DNA from: Gyrodactylus bullatarudis
Lineage: Eukaryota; Platyhelminthes; Monogenea; Gyrodactylidea; Gyrodactylidae
Assembly (NCBI GenBank): GCA_012064415.1
Contig: SSNU01000029.1
Span: 148,588-212,587 of the forward strand
Direction of reading: 5' to 3'
Length of the DNA: 64,000 bases
Part shown: positions 14,301 to 25,362 of the stretch, piece after piece
Position numbering within the stretch: the stretch's first letter is position 1
Layout of the letters: every line of letters begins with the position of its first letter
The notes under the pieces: generated by a model
Seen by the model: the letters and a program-made list of their open reading frames with translations, nothing else
The model's database searches: none
Told to the model about the DNA's origin: nothing
Position numbers and translations under genes: made by a program

Positions 14301-17300
14301 AATTCTCATAGACTTTTCTATTTATGGATTTAAAAATAGAAATCCCAATCTTGTGTCGAAATAATAAATTCCCATTTCCATATCAACTATCGTTGGTTAT
14401 AATGGTAAATCAATAGAAAAGCTTGATTTTATCCAAAGAAAATTTTTATTCTTGGAATTTTCTTTAATTCTTAAATATTTTTAGGCTGAAAAATACATTT
14501 ATTGACCTATGGAAGGATAATATTGATCTCATGTTAAATACCTCGTTACAAATCTTCACAAATTTCCTAACCATGCTTACTAGCCATGAGGTATGTTTAG
14601 TTATTTTTTGTATAATTTTCACCTTTTCAAAAAAAATGTTGCTTAACAAACCCTTATTTCATGTCCTTAGATCATCAATACAAAGGACTTTAACATTCTT
14701 TCAATTTTCTTGAATGAATTAGAATTTAGCCTTGCTGGAAATCGTGAAATTGAAAGGGCATCTGGCAACAAGATTCTTCTTGATCTGATCTACAAAGCAC
14801 AATGTATCACAAGAAGATCTAAACAAAGTTTGTTCAAGTTTTTTAAAATTAATTTTCCGAAAAAAATTCTTCATATGTCCAACTTATGGTTGTGAAAATA
14901 GTTATATTTGGAAATTTTCATTTAGAAAAATAATTTTTTTTTTCAATTTTAATTTTTTATCGTAGAGTTAGCAAATCGATCAGAGAATCTTGAAGCTGTT
15001 AATATCTCAGAGGTGGACATACGGATAATGATTAGCATTTTAGATCGTGTCAAAGTGAGTAGAATCTTCTTTCGGGTAATATCTTTGTTATGAAAACTAA
15101 GTATCTTCTACAGGGTTCGATTCTGTAAATTTCCAATTATCATTCATTAAATTATTTCCCTAACAGGTCCAGTTTGAGCTTCAAAATATTAAAACCAAAT
15201 TGGATTTTTGAAAATAACTCTCCAAAATGGTAAAGAAAAAACTTTTTAAATTTCATTCCTTGAAATTTATGCCCGTGTTTTGAGAATTCAATCTACAGCT
15301 ATTCTCGATGAATTTGAGAATATTCAATGAATATTATTCATTTATTTCAAGGTGTAAGGATCACCAATAGACAAAGAAACCAATTTTTGAAAGAATCATC
15401 AATTTGAACTGATATCGGATTTTTAATTTTCAAGCAGAAAATGGTCGATAAATAGAAAGTTGACTTTGACAAAAATGAATTGTTTTCTAAGATTCTAGTC
15501 AAAGTTATTCAAGATTATATTAAAAATCCTTTTTCGTTGAAATCGACTTACTTATTTTTAAGGAATCTGTATCAAAATGTAGATTATTTTCATTTTTGGG
15601 GAAAATTATTAAGTATAGAGCAGTTTTTAGTTGACTATCATTTGGAGTCTCAATGAGATTTGCATTTCGAACATTGATTCAGGCCATTTGAGCTAGATTG
15701 TGGTTTTCTTGAAGATCCATCAAGTTTTCTTGAATAAATTTTTTATTAGATTCTCTTATTATTTCAACTTTTTCTCATTCAGTAAGCTTTCATTTTGCCG
15801 AAATTCAGCTTCGAATTGCCGAATAAATGTGAAATCATTGTATTCGTAAAGAGAAGTTCAACGTGCTTAATTGCAACAACTTTTCTTAAAAATGATCTTT
15901 TTGAGAATTTTAAAAACTTTACTAGTTTCAAATTCTACAGTGGATTCAAGTTTTTCATCCGTTTCCAAATAAATATTCAATTTATTCATGAATTTTAGAA
16001 TTTTAGAAAAATCACTGTTTTGATCACTTTTTTGAAGTTTAATGACTGAGAATTTTTGATTTTTTTTGGATTCATTTTGATTTCCCGCCTTAAATAATGA
16101 CTAATGGTAAAATCTGATTTGATTTTTGAAATCCTTACGAATCAATTTTGACTCTTGATACGTTTCATTTTCTGATATCTATGAGTTTCGCAGTGCACTG
16201 TATTAACGACCATATTGGTTCTCCTGAAAAGTAACGTTTGATTCCTCTCACGCCTTGTAATCAACAAAATTTCTTCAATTTTTCCAAAAGATTTATTTTT
16301 CTTTAATCAGTGAGAGTGTGCGTTTTGACCCGGTTTCCAAAAACTCCTTCAGAAAATTTTAGACCTTGAGGAAAAAAAAAATATTTCCGTAAATACCATA
16401 GATTTCCAAATTTATATTTTTGAAAATCATCTTTCCCAAATATTTCCTTTAAAAAAGCTTAGATCTAAAGGATAAAGCTAATAAATTATCTCTTTCTACC
16501 TATAACCAGGAGCCTATGAAAAAGTTGCGAGACTTGGAAAATCAAAAGTTCCTTTGTCAAATAGATATAGACGAAAAAGTACAAAGATCTCTAAGAAGTA
16601 TGTCTGCAACTACAAAACTAATGTAAGTTGAAATGTTATCTTGTTGAAAAAATCAAGAAAAAAAATAAATTAAGTCATTCCTCATCTAAATTCTTTCTAA
16701 CAATGATGGTGTATTCATTTGGAAGAAAAGAAATTTTTGATTTTAGTTTATCTCGAAATAAAAAGTTTATCTCTCCCTGCATCTTGGTTATGGAATCCAT
16801 TAAATGATAAATAAACAAAATGTCAAATAGGAAAGAAGACAATCTCTCGAATTTATTGTTTATTTATTTCAATTCGTATTTTCTTTCAAGAGAAGCTTCT
16901 AACAATCATGCTGAAAATCTTGAAAAAATTTTAAGAGCCGTCCAAGGTCTTCAAGAGCAGAATTTAAAGAACTACGAGAACATTTCCAAATATCATGCAT
17001 CCGAAGAGTACAATTTGAATGAATCCAGGAAAATATTTACATCAGAAATTCACCTTAGTAATCTTCATCGTTCCAGGGATCCTCCAAAATCAAGTAATTT
17101 TTCTTGAATTCTTCAATCGAGTTTAAATTGCATTTCTTTTTAGCTTGCTATAATCCTTTTTGTGGGCGGACGACAAGAAAAATATGCCAGAGAAGCAATA
17201 ATTCAGAAGTGCAGGAGAAACGCTTTGCTTCATGTCATGACATGCGACGAATGGAAAATGATCCGAATTCGCGTTCACGAAACCATCAAAATTACGTGGT

Positions 17301-20300
17301 ATCTTTTGAAATAGAACTTGACAATTTATTTAAACAAGGTCATCGACCTCAAAATGAATCTTTTATTAAACATAGATTCATACCTAGTCGAAGTGTAGGG
17401 TTACAGACTTCAGAAATGTCCCCGCGAACATTTATCAATGACTCTAGTTCATGTCGAAGTTGTGAAATGGATAGATCATATCGCATGATGTCAAATGATT
17501 TCATGTTCAAAGATTCTCCCATAAATTTCGATGATGAATATCGCCTATCTAATAAATGTGTTCAAGTTAACAACTCGAGAATTCACGAAGAAATTATGGA
17601 AACATTTTCCGTTGAAAAGCAACACTGTAAAAAAGTTATTATAAAAGAGGATTTCTTGTCAGAGAAAGTTAACTTACCAATAACCACGGATTCTTCTGCT
17701 CAGACGATGTTGGGGAATTTTTCAGATTTCGATCTTTTCATCGATGAGTATGAAAAATATCGAATTTGGAAACAAAACTCCCAATCAGAGGAGAAAATAT
17801 TTGTAGAACAAGGAACAGATTTTGTCCTCAACTCTGACGATGAAAGAGGTTCAAGTTTTGACATGCAGAACAAGTATAAATCAGATTATTACAATCCGGA
17901 GGGAAAAGACTATACCAGAGATAAATTGAAGAGTACAAGAGATGAAAATAAATATTCCTCAGATCGAGTACTTAATCAGAGTTTATACCTTGAAAAGTCC
18001 ACTTCAACTCAAGATCTAATCAAATTGCGTCAGCTTTCTTGTCACTTTAAAAGTTTTACATATGCTACAAAGTCAACTCAATCAAAAATATCGTTGAACG
18101 AATCGTTTTCTTTCTCAAAAGATGTGAAAAAGTTTGAAGGTGACAATATATACTCTCAAATTCAAACAAATAAACATCACAGTCAAACAGTGAATACAAA
18201 AGCATGTACTTCTAGTGATCTAGTTGATTCAGCAATGAATACTGATGTTGTAAAGTTCTACAACTCACATAGCACTTGGACTAATCAAAATGACGAGAAT
18301 GAAGAATCTTTTCTTGGTGATTTGAGCTCTGATCAATCTGGAGATATAAAATCAAGTCGTGTATTGTCAAAATTTGATAGAATTCGACAGCACTTCTCAA
18401 AAGGAAAGAATCTTGAGTCATTAGGCTCGAAAGGTAATGTCAACACAATACCCGAATCTACTCCAGGAACCTTTGTTAGGCCTGGAGATTCATTTTATGA
18501 GGCTGGAAAAGATGAAATGAAGCTCTGCCATTCTTGTAAGAAAATTGTAAATCCCAAAGCGTACCTCGATAAATTGATTGAAACGGAAAAGGTTTTGCTT
18601 GCAAATTTTTCTTCGTCCTCTCGTCAATTGTCCTATGATGATAAGAAAACTTCAACAAGTCTTTGTGCCCTTAACTCAACTAGCACTAGTACATTGACTA
18701 GCGATAAAAACTTGGTCAAAGACAAGAAAATTCAGCATGAAATTGACGTCAGATCTTCCTCATGTCAATCGGCAAATAATTCTTTTAATATAAATAAACT
18801 GGTGCAAACAAACTTTACAGATTCCTTTTATGATCTAACAAAAATAAATATTGATATGAGTCCAAAGAAGCCGATAACCATGATACCTTCGTCTTCTTCT
18901 TACATTTATGATGATAAAAAAGATAACTCATCGAGAATAAAGAAAAGGTCAGATAGTGTTAAATCATTATGTAGTGTACAGACACAATCCTTAACATTAA
19001 CAGGGGATATTGGTACTTGTACAAGCCAGATACTTGGACCAATTAAGAAAAATGTCAGAGTTCAATCAAATGTTGATTGCGTTGACAAAGGTAATGACGC
19101 TCTCGAAATGACAACAAGCAGTAATGCTATAATTATGGAAGAAAAAAGTTTTGTCGAGACAACAATAACTGATTGTGTTAAACTAAAATCTCAGCAATCA
19201 TTCACAGAAAATGAAAATACCCTTATAGAAGGAGGAGTAACATCAATCTTATCTGATTCAAGCAAGCAGTCTCAGACGAAAACGAAAAAGTTGTATGACT
19301 GTACAACTCAAAATGGAGTCCTGGTTCGTGATGCTGTCATGGTTACAGAGTCTGTAAATGGAAACCTGCACAAGCCTACTAGAATTGATTCGTCTTGTAT
19401 AGTTAAACCCTTTATGGTGAATAACGTTATTCAGGTTGGCCCGATAGTGAAAAACTCTTGCATTCAAATTGATGATTCAGTCCCAAATGAAATGGAACAG
19501 GTAACGGCTTTCGATCGAATTGTAAAAACAGAGGAACCTTTTAGTAATATGAAAAATAATGACGGGAACATTGAAAGAGAATCAGATAAGCAAGCTCATT
19601 ATCGTAAAAATATTCCAAGTATACAACACAAGACCCGTTCAACACAAGCAGCCCAAGAAATTCGAAATACAAAGAATGATTATGCCCAGTATGATATAGT
19701 AAGCAACACAATTGATTGTTCCGTTATATTCAAAACAAAATCAAGCGATTCCGGCATGATAAGTGATTACTCTGATAGTGAACATGCTAGGACTCAAACC
19801 GAATTCAGTTCAATAAGGGAATGCACATCTCAATCAACTAATAAAACCTATTCTCAGTTAACAAATACTGAGTCAGTTAATCTTAAGGAAATTTCTGTTC
19901 AATTACAGCCTCAAGACGTTTTAGTTAATGGTAAAAGTACTTACTTATATTCCGTTACAAAGAACATTGGAGTTAATTATGAGAAAGACCAACAGGAAAC
20001 TTCATCCCACTTTCAGACAAATGACCTAAGAATGATCAACTTTGGATCAAAATCAAAACACACAGATAGGTCAACAGTAAACTCTCAAACAGATACAATC
20101 CTTTCAAGAACTTCTGATGCCTCAACTTTCTTTGATCCAATTGAGGTAACTAATAAATCAACCATGGCTTATCAGGAATTTTCTTCCATATCCTCCATGA
20201 TATCTCCCATTATGACAGATAAATTAACTCAATCTGATAGGCTACTCAAGGATAACCAATCCTCAGTGTACTCAGTCATGAGTAAATCCTTTGGAATTGA

Positions 20301-23300
20301 AAAAAGACCAAAATCTCTAAATGATTTCATCGGATCACATTCAGGTGAAATGACAACAGATTTCCAGATTCAGAGCGTCATCGAGTCAGCCTGTGTAGGC
20401 TGTCAATCTGAATTGGGCAATGTTCATGATGTTCCCATGTTGATTATTGACCATATTGAAACAATAGGCGATCATCTTGGATCAGATGACGAATGTATCG
20501 TAAAATTGAATCCTGAGGAATACCATAAAATCTCAGATATTTGTAAAGAACATGAGAAAAACAAAGCCAAGAAATTTGAGGATAAATCAACTGATTCTAT
20601 GAAATTTGAGAAACTAGTTGAATCTTTTATAGGATTTACAGAAGAAAAAAGTAATTCCAATACACAAACACAATATTCTAACTTTGGAAATGTTCAGCAC
20701 AAGGCTGTTGGCGATTGCAATGTTAGATCATTGGTGATTAGCAATAAATCAGAAGATCTTGAAAAATTACGAAATACTCTTGGGGAAAAGTCTGATCTAT
20801 TCCTCATTAATGGAGAGAATAAAAATAATCTTCTCTCTTTGATTGAAGATTCAGTAAGAATGAAAATGCAAATTCTCGAAGAAAAAAGCAGTATGTGTAA
20901 GCCAGAAAACTCTTCACTGTCAACAAACACTGAAGAAATAATTCAATTTGATTTTAAATTAGATAATCTAATTGAAAATCAACAGGAAAATATGTTGGTC
21001 AACTTGAATCCAGATAATCAAGAACAGATAAAGTATTTACTGGAAAACTTACGTAGAGAAAAGAAAGATTTTAAAATGATGACGTTAATTGACAAGAAAC
21101 CCCAAAAGTCGAATGAATGTCAAACATGTCAGAAAACTTCATGCAAATCTTCAAACACGAATTATATCATTGATCTAGATTTTGATTCTGATTTAATCCT
21201 TGATTATATTGAAAAGTCCAAAAACCTTGATTGTGATTTGTTTACAATCGGTGAAAAGAATAAGGAAATATTAGCTGATTTGATTAAATATTCCAAAAAT
21301 AAAAGTCAATATGAAAACTTACAGAGTGCATTTCAAGATGATGCGATCCCGTCAGTCAAGATAAACGAAATATATGTTCAGACAATGAATTCCAATTATA
21401 ATTTCTCAAATGTTTCAATTCAGACGATGGAAAAGGAAATTTCTGACTCTCAAACGTACCGTGAAGTCTTTAACCATTATTATGACTACATTTCAGATGT
21501 TGACATACCAAGTGAAGCTAGCAGTCATTATATTTATCCAGACGAAAATCATAAATCAGTTATCGATAAGAAGATTCAAACTCCAACACAAATCTTCTCA
21601 CAGGCTTCAACACAAACAAATTTGAGTACAATTGAGCACGGCTCAAATTTTTACTCCAACAACGATGAGCTTTTATCTTCAAAAATTATGGAAAATGATC
21701 TAAGTGAATTGGAATGGCAAGAAACTGATAGCACGATACACTTTTATTCAACCTGCGTGAATGAAGTATGTACTCAAACATCCAAGGAAATCTTCCACAG
21801 CCTTTTGGGTAGCAACAATTTAATAAAATCTGCCATGGTACAAACCATCGATACAACAGATTATGATGATATAGATAAGGTAGTTGATAATATCTGGAAA
21901 TCTTTCGATGAAAATTTGATCCAAGAAAAACTCAAACAAAAGCTCAATTTGTCTTCCTTCCCACCCTCTCCGATCAGAGAAATCATCGAACGAGGAACTT
22001 CAACCCGAGATGAAGGCTATACAACAGCTGAAATTGGAATTCTTGTCAATACAGAAGATAACATCTTGGATGATACGTATGCTTCGAATCGTCTCGTTGA
22101 CTCAGACTCCCAAACATGTAATGAAGAGGATAATCTTGTAAAGATTCCATTCTCTTCAGCCCTTCTTGAGAATAGCTCAAGGTTTGATTCTGTCATTGAT
22201 GTTGAGCTTCATACGGAACATTCCTTTAGTCAGCCACTTGAAGACAATAGTGAGGTTACTTCAAAAAATAATATCAAAAGTAATAAAACTACAAACACTC
22301 TTTATTGCAATTTTGACAAATCCTCAATAAAACTCAACAACCAGACACAGACCTATAAATTGGGAGTGGACCAATTTTTCGATATTTCTTATTCTGACTG
22401 GATTGACGAAGAGTTATACAACTTGATGAATAAGGCAATTATGTATCAAGATCTTGATATTGAATGTTCGGTTAATGTAGATATTTGGAATTCAGATAGA
22501 AAAAGAATTTTAAGAAAAAGTGCTGTTATATCCAATGAAAACTTACATATTGGCAACTGCAGTAGTAATGGGTTTGTTCTTGATCTAATAGTATTTACCA
22601 AATCAAAACCATTCAATAGTTTAAATTATAACACAGTCTAGCAAATTGACACTTTTGACTTCTTTATACTCAGTGAAATTTTTACAGTATGCTTGTCAGG
22701 TTAAAATAATGAGATTCTTAAATTTTGAAAATTTTTTAGCGTTTGGATTTCGAGAAATATTCGAATTTGTGTTTGACTGAATTTAAGGTCTTAATTTAGC
22801 TCTAAAAATTTTATTAAAGCTTGCATTAAAATTCTCAAGAATTTTTAATAATCTGCGAAAAATTCTCTACAACTCATTGCCTCAAACTTTTCAGCTATCA
22901 GCTCCAGTTTAGAAGTTATGCTCGATAGTATCTCTCTAATTTCGGTTTTCAAATCTAATTTCAAATCTCTTTTTCAAGCATATAGCGCAGGAAATTTTTC
23001 CTTACACTAGGATGTGTGAAAATAGTTGAATTTTATGAATCTGATTTAAAAATTTGGAAAAACATCTTAATTTCGAATAAAAACGAGGAAATACAACATT
23101 TTCTGGAAATTTATGATTATTTTAACCTGACAAGCATACTGTAAAAAATTCACTGAGTATAAAATTTTTTGCTAGACTGTGTAATTTTATCTAATTTTTA
23201 AAATTGGATTTCATTTTGAAAATATATTTAGTAAAACTTTCTTGAATAATTAAAATTTCTTTTTTAGAATTGTAGTGAAACTGAATTTCTGTCAAACTAA

Positions 23301-24807
23301 ACATTATATTTTCGACGGATCAGATCAAAATTTGAATCACAAAAAAATTGAATTATCCGATATTGAATGTGTCACTTATCCAAACTCGAGCTTCACCTTA
23401 ACTCCTAGAAGCTCCATCAAGAAGGGTCTCCTAGTTGAAATTGATGAAGCCATTTACTATAACTACTCAAATAAACTAATTTCCCTCCAAGAGGCTTCTG
23501 CAAAGGGTTTACTTCATTTTAACACATGTCACAAAGCCTACAACTCCCTAACTTTAATTTATATGAAAGAAGTGAAAAAGTTCAAAAGGAAAATTTCAAT
23601 ATTTTCCTACTATGATAGTTCAAATGCTGAAAGACTATCAGTCTATGAAGCTATTCTCAAGAATTTAATAAAACTTTCGGGCAATGAATATGTTGTATTT
23701 GATACATTCCATAACCAATGGATTTCGATGGAAGAGGCTGTTGGCCGGAGGATTATCGAGACTGGTAATATCTATAGTAGCTCGGGAACTATGGAGTCAT
23801 CATCTGAAGTCATCCATGAAAATGTTCAAATTTTCAGAGTTACTGAAATCAAAGTTGGCGGAAGCATATGGATGGATCCATATGAGGCAGAAAGATTAAA
23901 TCTTTTCAATACAAAATCAGGTGAGATTGCCCTAAATATTTTTCGCACGTCGGTTTTGAGCGAGGTAACCAATTTAAAAAAAAGAAGATGAGTTATTTTA
24001 CAAATAACGCCTTTATTCCGGGCATACTCATCAGTGAGATACATGCCAATCATTGACAGTCATTGGTTCGTGGTTATTTCAATTTTGATTGGTCCATCCT
24101 TGTTACCAGGGATTATAGCATTTTTATAACTATTATTATGTATCAGGGATGGACCAATTAAAATTTAAATAACCATGAACCATAGAACAAGAACCTCTTT
24201 TGCAAATTTGTACTTAAATGGCTTGTATCACACTGATGAGTATGCCCTAGATGAAGGCCTTATTTAATATATCCTCAATTTATTTTTAGGCGTTATAAAA
24301 AATTTATGAAAATTTTGATTATTAGGGGAAATAACCAGCAATCCAATCCATAATAAGAGCCTAGAAGAAATTCAAATTAATAAAAATGTTCTTAATTCTC
24401 GTTGGATCACCTTTATCCAAGCAATTAGTAATAACTGGATAAGACTGAATGAAGTGAAAAATACAGAAAATTGGACTCTTGAATATCCGTATGGATATAG
24501 GAAATCTTCCTTACGCCTGGTTCATGAGGAAAAATGCATTGCACAATTTGATGAGATGCCTTCCTCGCAGAATAAAATGTATCAGGCTAATGATAGGGAG
24601 TATCTGAAAAGTATCGAGAAAAGAGAGGAAGAAGAAGTCTACTATTCAGGCACCAACAGTAACTATATTGTCAATCAATCATTTGTGTATGAAAATTCAA
24701 GAAACTATTATGAAGAAAACACAAAATCCATTGAATGTGTTGATAAAGATGAGAGTAGAACTTCAGCAGCTATTTTGGCTGATAGTTGTGAATCTTTCTC
24801 AAGTTGA
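2335..24807 (+). CDS. Plakin-family cytolinker protein, 17 exons, about 2778 aa
   Basis: Exons: 2335-2409, 6081-6194, 6261-6296, 6360-6431, 6568-6642, 6697-6792, 11096-11233, 11454-11738, 12918-13147, 14485-14590, 14671-14827, 14966-15054, 16510-16622, 16891-17093, 17144-22564, 23276-23920, 24326-24807. All junctions are GT-AG, phases agree and the sum is 2779 codons. Residues 1-240 and 375-595 resemble spectrin-like repeats of a plakin domain; the join of exons 6 and 7 gives EYHQFYHDC, a typical plakin helix motif. An SH3 lies at about 243-365: LCDY in exon 8, then CWKVVNSNG and MIAPSICFWLPGP in exon 9. Exon 15 is a giant low-complexity exon. Exons 16-17 have segments like ISLQEASAKGLLHF that resemble plectin repeats. 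No CH actin-binding or GAR domain is visible. Plakins link cytoskeleton to junctions or organelles. The exon 15 donor is the least certain junction (22562 or 22565), and the true N-terminus may lie upstream. Confidence 0.78.
2410..6080 (+). other. Plakin intron 1
   Basis: A 3.7-kb AT-rich intron bounded by GTGAGT and TTTTTTCAG. I see no conserved exon in it. It contains a third copy of the QARRQHSQ repeat (5485-5735) and otherwise unique-looking sequence. Confidence 0.55.
5485..5735 (-). repeat. Dispersed repeat copy encoding a DRPIQARRQHSQ peptide
   Basis: On the minus strand this stretch reads from GATTACCCTGATAAAAATAG outward and encodes RNTTPSFSSDRPIQARRQHS. The two arms of an inverted repeat at 54577-55310 encode nearly the same peptide. 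It lies antisense in plakin intron 1. The identity of the parent element is unknown. Confidence 0.6.
7998..8118. repeat. Truncated GGTGCCG-type TIR element
   Basis: Begins AACCCTTTCGGTGCCGA and continues with sequence closely matching 58863-58994 (including ATAACTCTACCAGT and TTGAAGCCCACAATGTGAAC). Only one end is present. Other copies are at 45555-45687 and split around the LINE at 58995-62334. Confidence 0.65.
10247..10612. repeat. Partial copy of the GACATGAAGATGAG palindromic repeat
   Basis: Starts GCCTGTTGACATGAAAATGA and ends TCTATCAACTAGCTTTAG, the typical ends of this family. The inside matches the copy at 39967-45836, including AATTTTTTGAATTCCC and ATGGCCAAATTCGAATTCTT, but with internal loss. 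Confidence 0.55.
11769..12382. mobile_element. Palindromic non-autonomous element in plakin intron 8
   Basis: The left end reads TAGTTAATACGAAGATGGGA and the right end is close to its reverse complement (ATCCCATCTTCATATTACAT). Complementarity continues inward for most of the 610 bp, for example the paired AGTGATCAAAAGTTGAT and ATCAACTTTCGATCACT blocks. It begins only about 30 bases after the exon 8 donor and supplies the stop that closes the read-through frame. It belongs to the same family as 49648-50268 and 62425-63005. Confidence 0.65.
13274..13441. repeat. Partial copy of the CCCTAGCCTA element in plakin intron 9
   Basis: Contains CAACTCACGGGAGGACTTAC and TTCACCCTAGCCTA, matching the fuller element at 57215-57617. 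The left terminal repeat is missing and the inside is shorter. Non-coding. Confidence 0.6.
15055..16509 (+). other. Plakin intron 12 with repeat remnant
   Basis: A 1.45-kb intron. From about 15298 it contains CAGCTATTCTCGATGAATTT, which also occurs at about 49155, followed by fragments of the same palindromic family. No exon is evident inside. Confidence 0.45.
17144..22564 (+). other. Giant plakin exon 15: disordered, QT-motif-rich segment (about 1800 aa)
   Basis: One uninterrupted 5.4-kb coding exon encodes a Ser/Thr/Asn/Asp/Lys-rich, probably disordered chain between the plakin domain and the plectin-like end. It carries 21 x-Q-T sites, such as SAQTM, LVQTN, RTQTEF, NSQTDT, NTQTQY, SIQTME, STQTN, CTQTSK, MVQTID and NQTQT. 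Looser forms such as STQD and LTQS also occur. These resemble the TQT core bound by dynein light chain LC8. One CxxC pair (LCHSCKK) lies near nt 18531. The length of the open frame in 30% GC DNA shows it is coding; the binding role is inference. Confidence 0.7.
20448..21305 (+). repeat. Four degenerate ~40-residue protein repeats inside plakin exon 15
   Basis: Four segments share a pattern of an acidic/hydrophobic helix, then DLF-IGEKNKE or LNPDNQEQ, then a second helix of the LIxxS type. Approximate nucleotide positions are 20448-20565, 20757-20860, 20943-21055 and 21165-21305. Key strings are KLNPEEYHKISDI, LFLINGENKNNLLSLI, NLNPDNQEQIKYLL and LFTIGEKNKEILADLI. I do not recognise the family; the repeats may be folded islands in the disordered exon. 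Confidence 0.6.
22631..23182. mobile_element. MITE filling plakin intron 15
   Basis: The left end ACACAGTCTAGCAAA and the right end TTTGCTAGACTGTGT are inverted. A second inner block (TACTCAGTGAA, then ACAGTATGCTTGTCAGG) is mirrored at 23110-23160, giving roughly 80 bp of gapped terminal inverted repeat in a 552-bp element. The stop that closes the read-through of exon 15 (22639-22641) lies inside the left terminal repeat, so the frame past about 22564 is not the real C-terminus. Confidence 0.75.
24002..24265. mobile_element. Small TIR element in plakin intron 16
   Basis: The left end AAATAACGCCTTTATTCCGG and the inverted right end form a 42-bp imperfect terminal repeat sharing GGGCATACTCATCAGTG. 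An inner pair, TTGGTCCATCC and GGATGGACCAA, is also inverted. Non-coding, about 264 bp. Confidence 0.65.
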
Positions 24808-25362
24808 ATGTATAAGCGAAAACCAATTTCTTGTTTCATATTCAGATTGAATCGATTGATTTTGAATTCTCTAGTAATTTTTCATACTCATTTATATATG
24901 CTTATTTAAAAACAAAATTTGAAAATACAGTATTATTCCTTTTGAAAATCATAAATTTCATTTACAACTCTCATCAGATTATTCAATAACGATAGATCAA
25001 TCGAATGAACTCAAATCAAACCATGAGAAATGAACTCTAATTACAAATACAATATTTAAAAGTTTGTTAAAATTTTATACTTTAGGTACAGTTAGTTCTA
25101 AGTTTGAGTTAAGAACTCTTCCAGCGTCGTCTTATTTGATAATGGATTTTCACTGAAAATAAAACAAGGATCTCATACTGAAAACCTAAAAAATTGCTTG
25201 AATAGTATAAATTTTAGCCGTGAGATTAAAAAACTGAATAAATTGTTAATGAAATTTTTTTTATTTTTACCAAAAAAATTTAAACTTTTTTGAAAAGAAA
25301 AATATTAATTTTAAAATTAAATAAGGTCTACTCATAATTTGTATAGATCTCTAAATTTTTAC

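Noticed and set aside
18476..20930. Antisense open frames opposite the giant plakin exon
   Set aside because: Short (60-78 codons), no family signal, and they are shadows of a strongly supported coding exon.
22565..22641. Reading exon 15 through to a stop at 22641 as the C-terminus of the plakin
   Set aside because: The last codons lie in the terminal repeat of a MITE, and phase-compatible exons with plectin-like sequence follow at 23276 and 24326.
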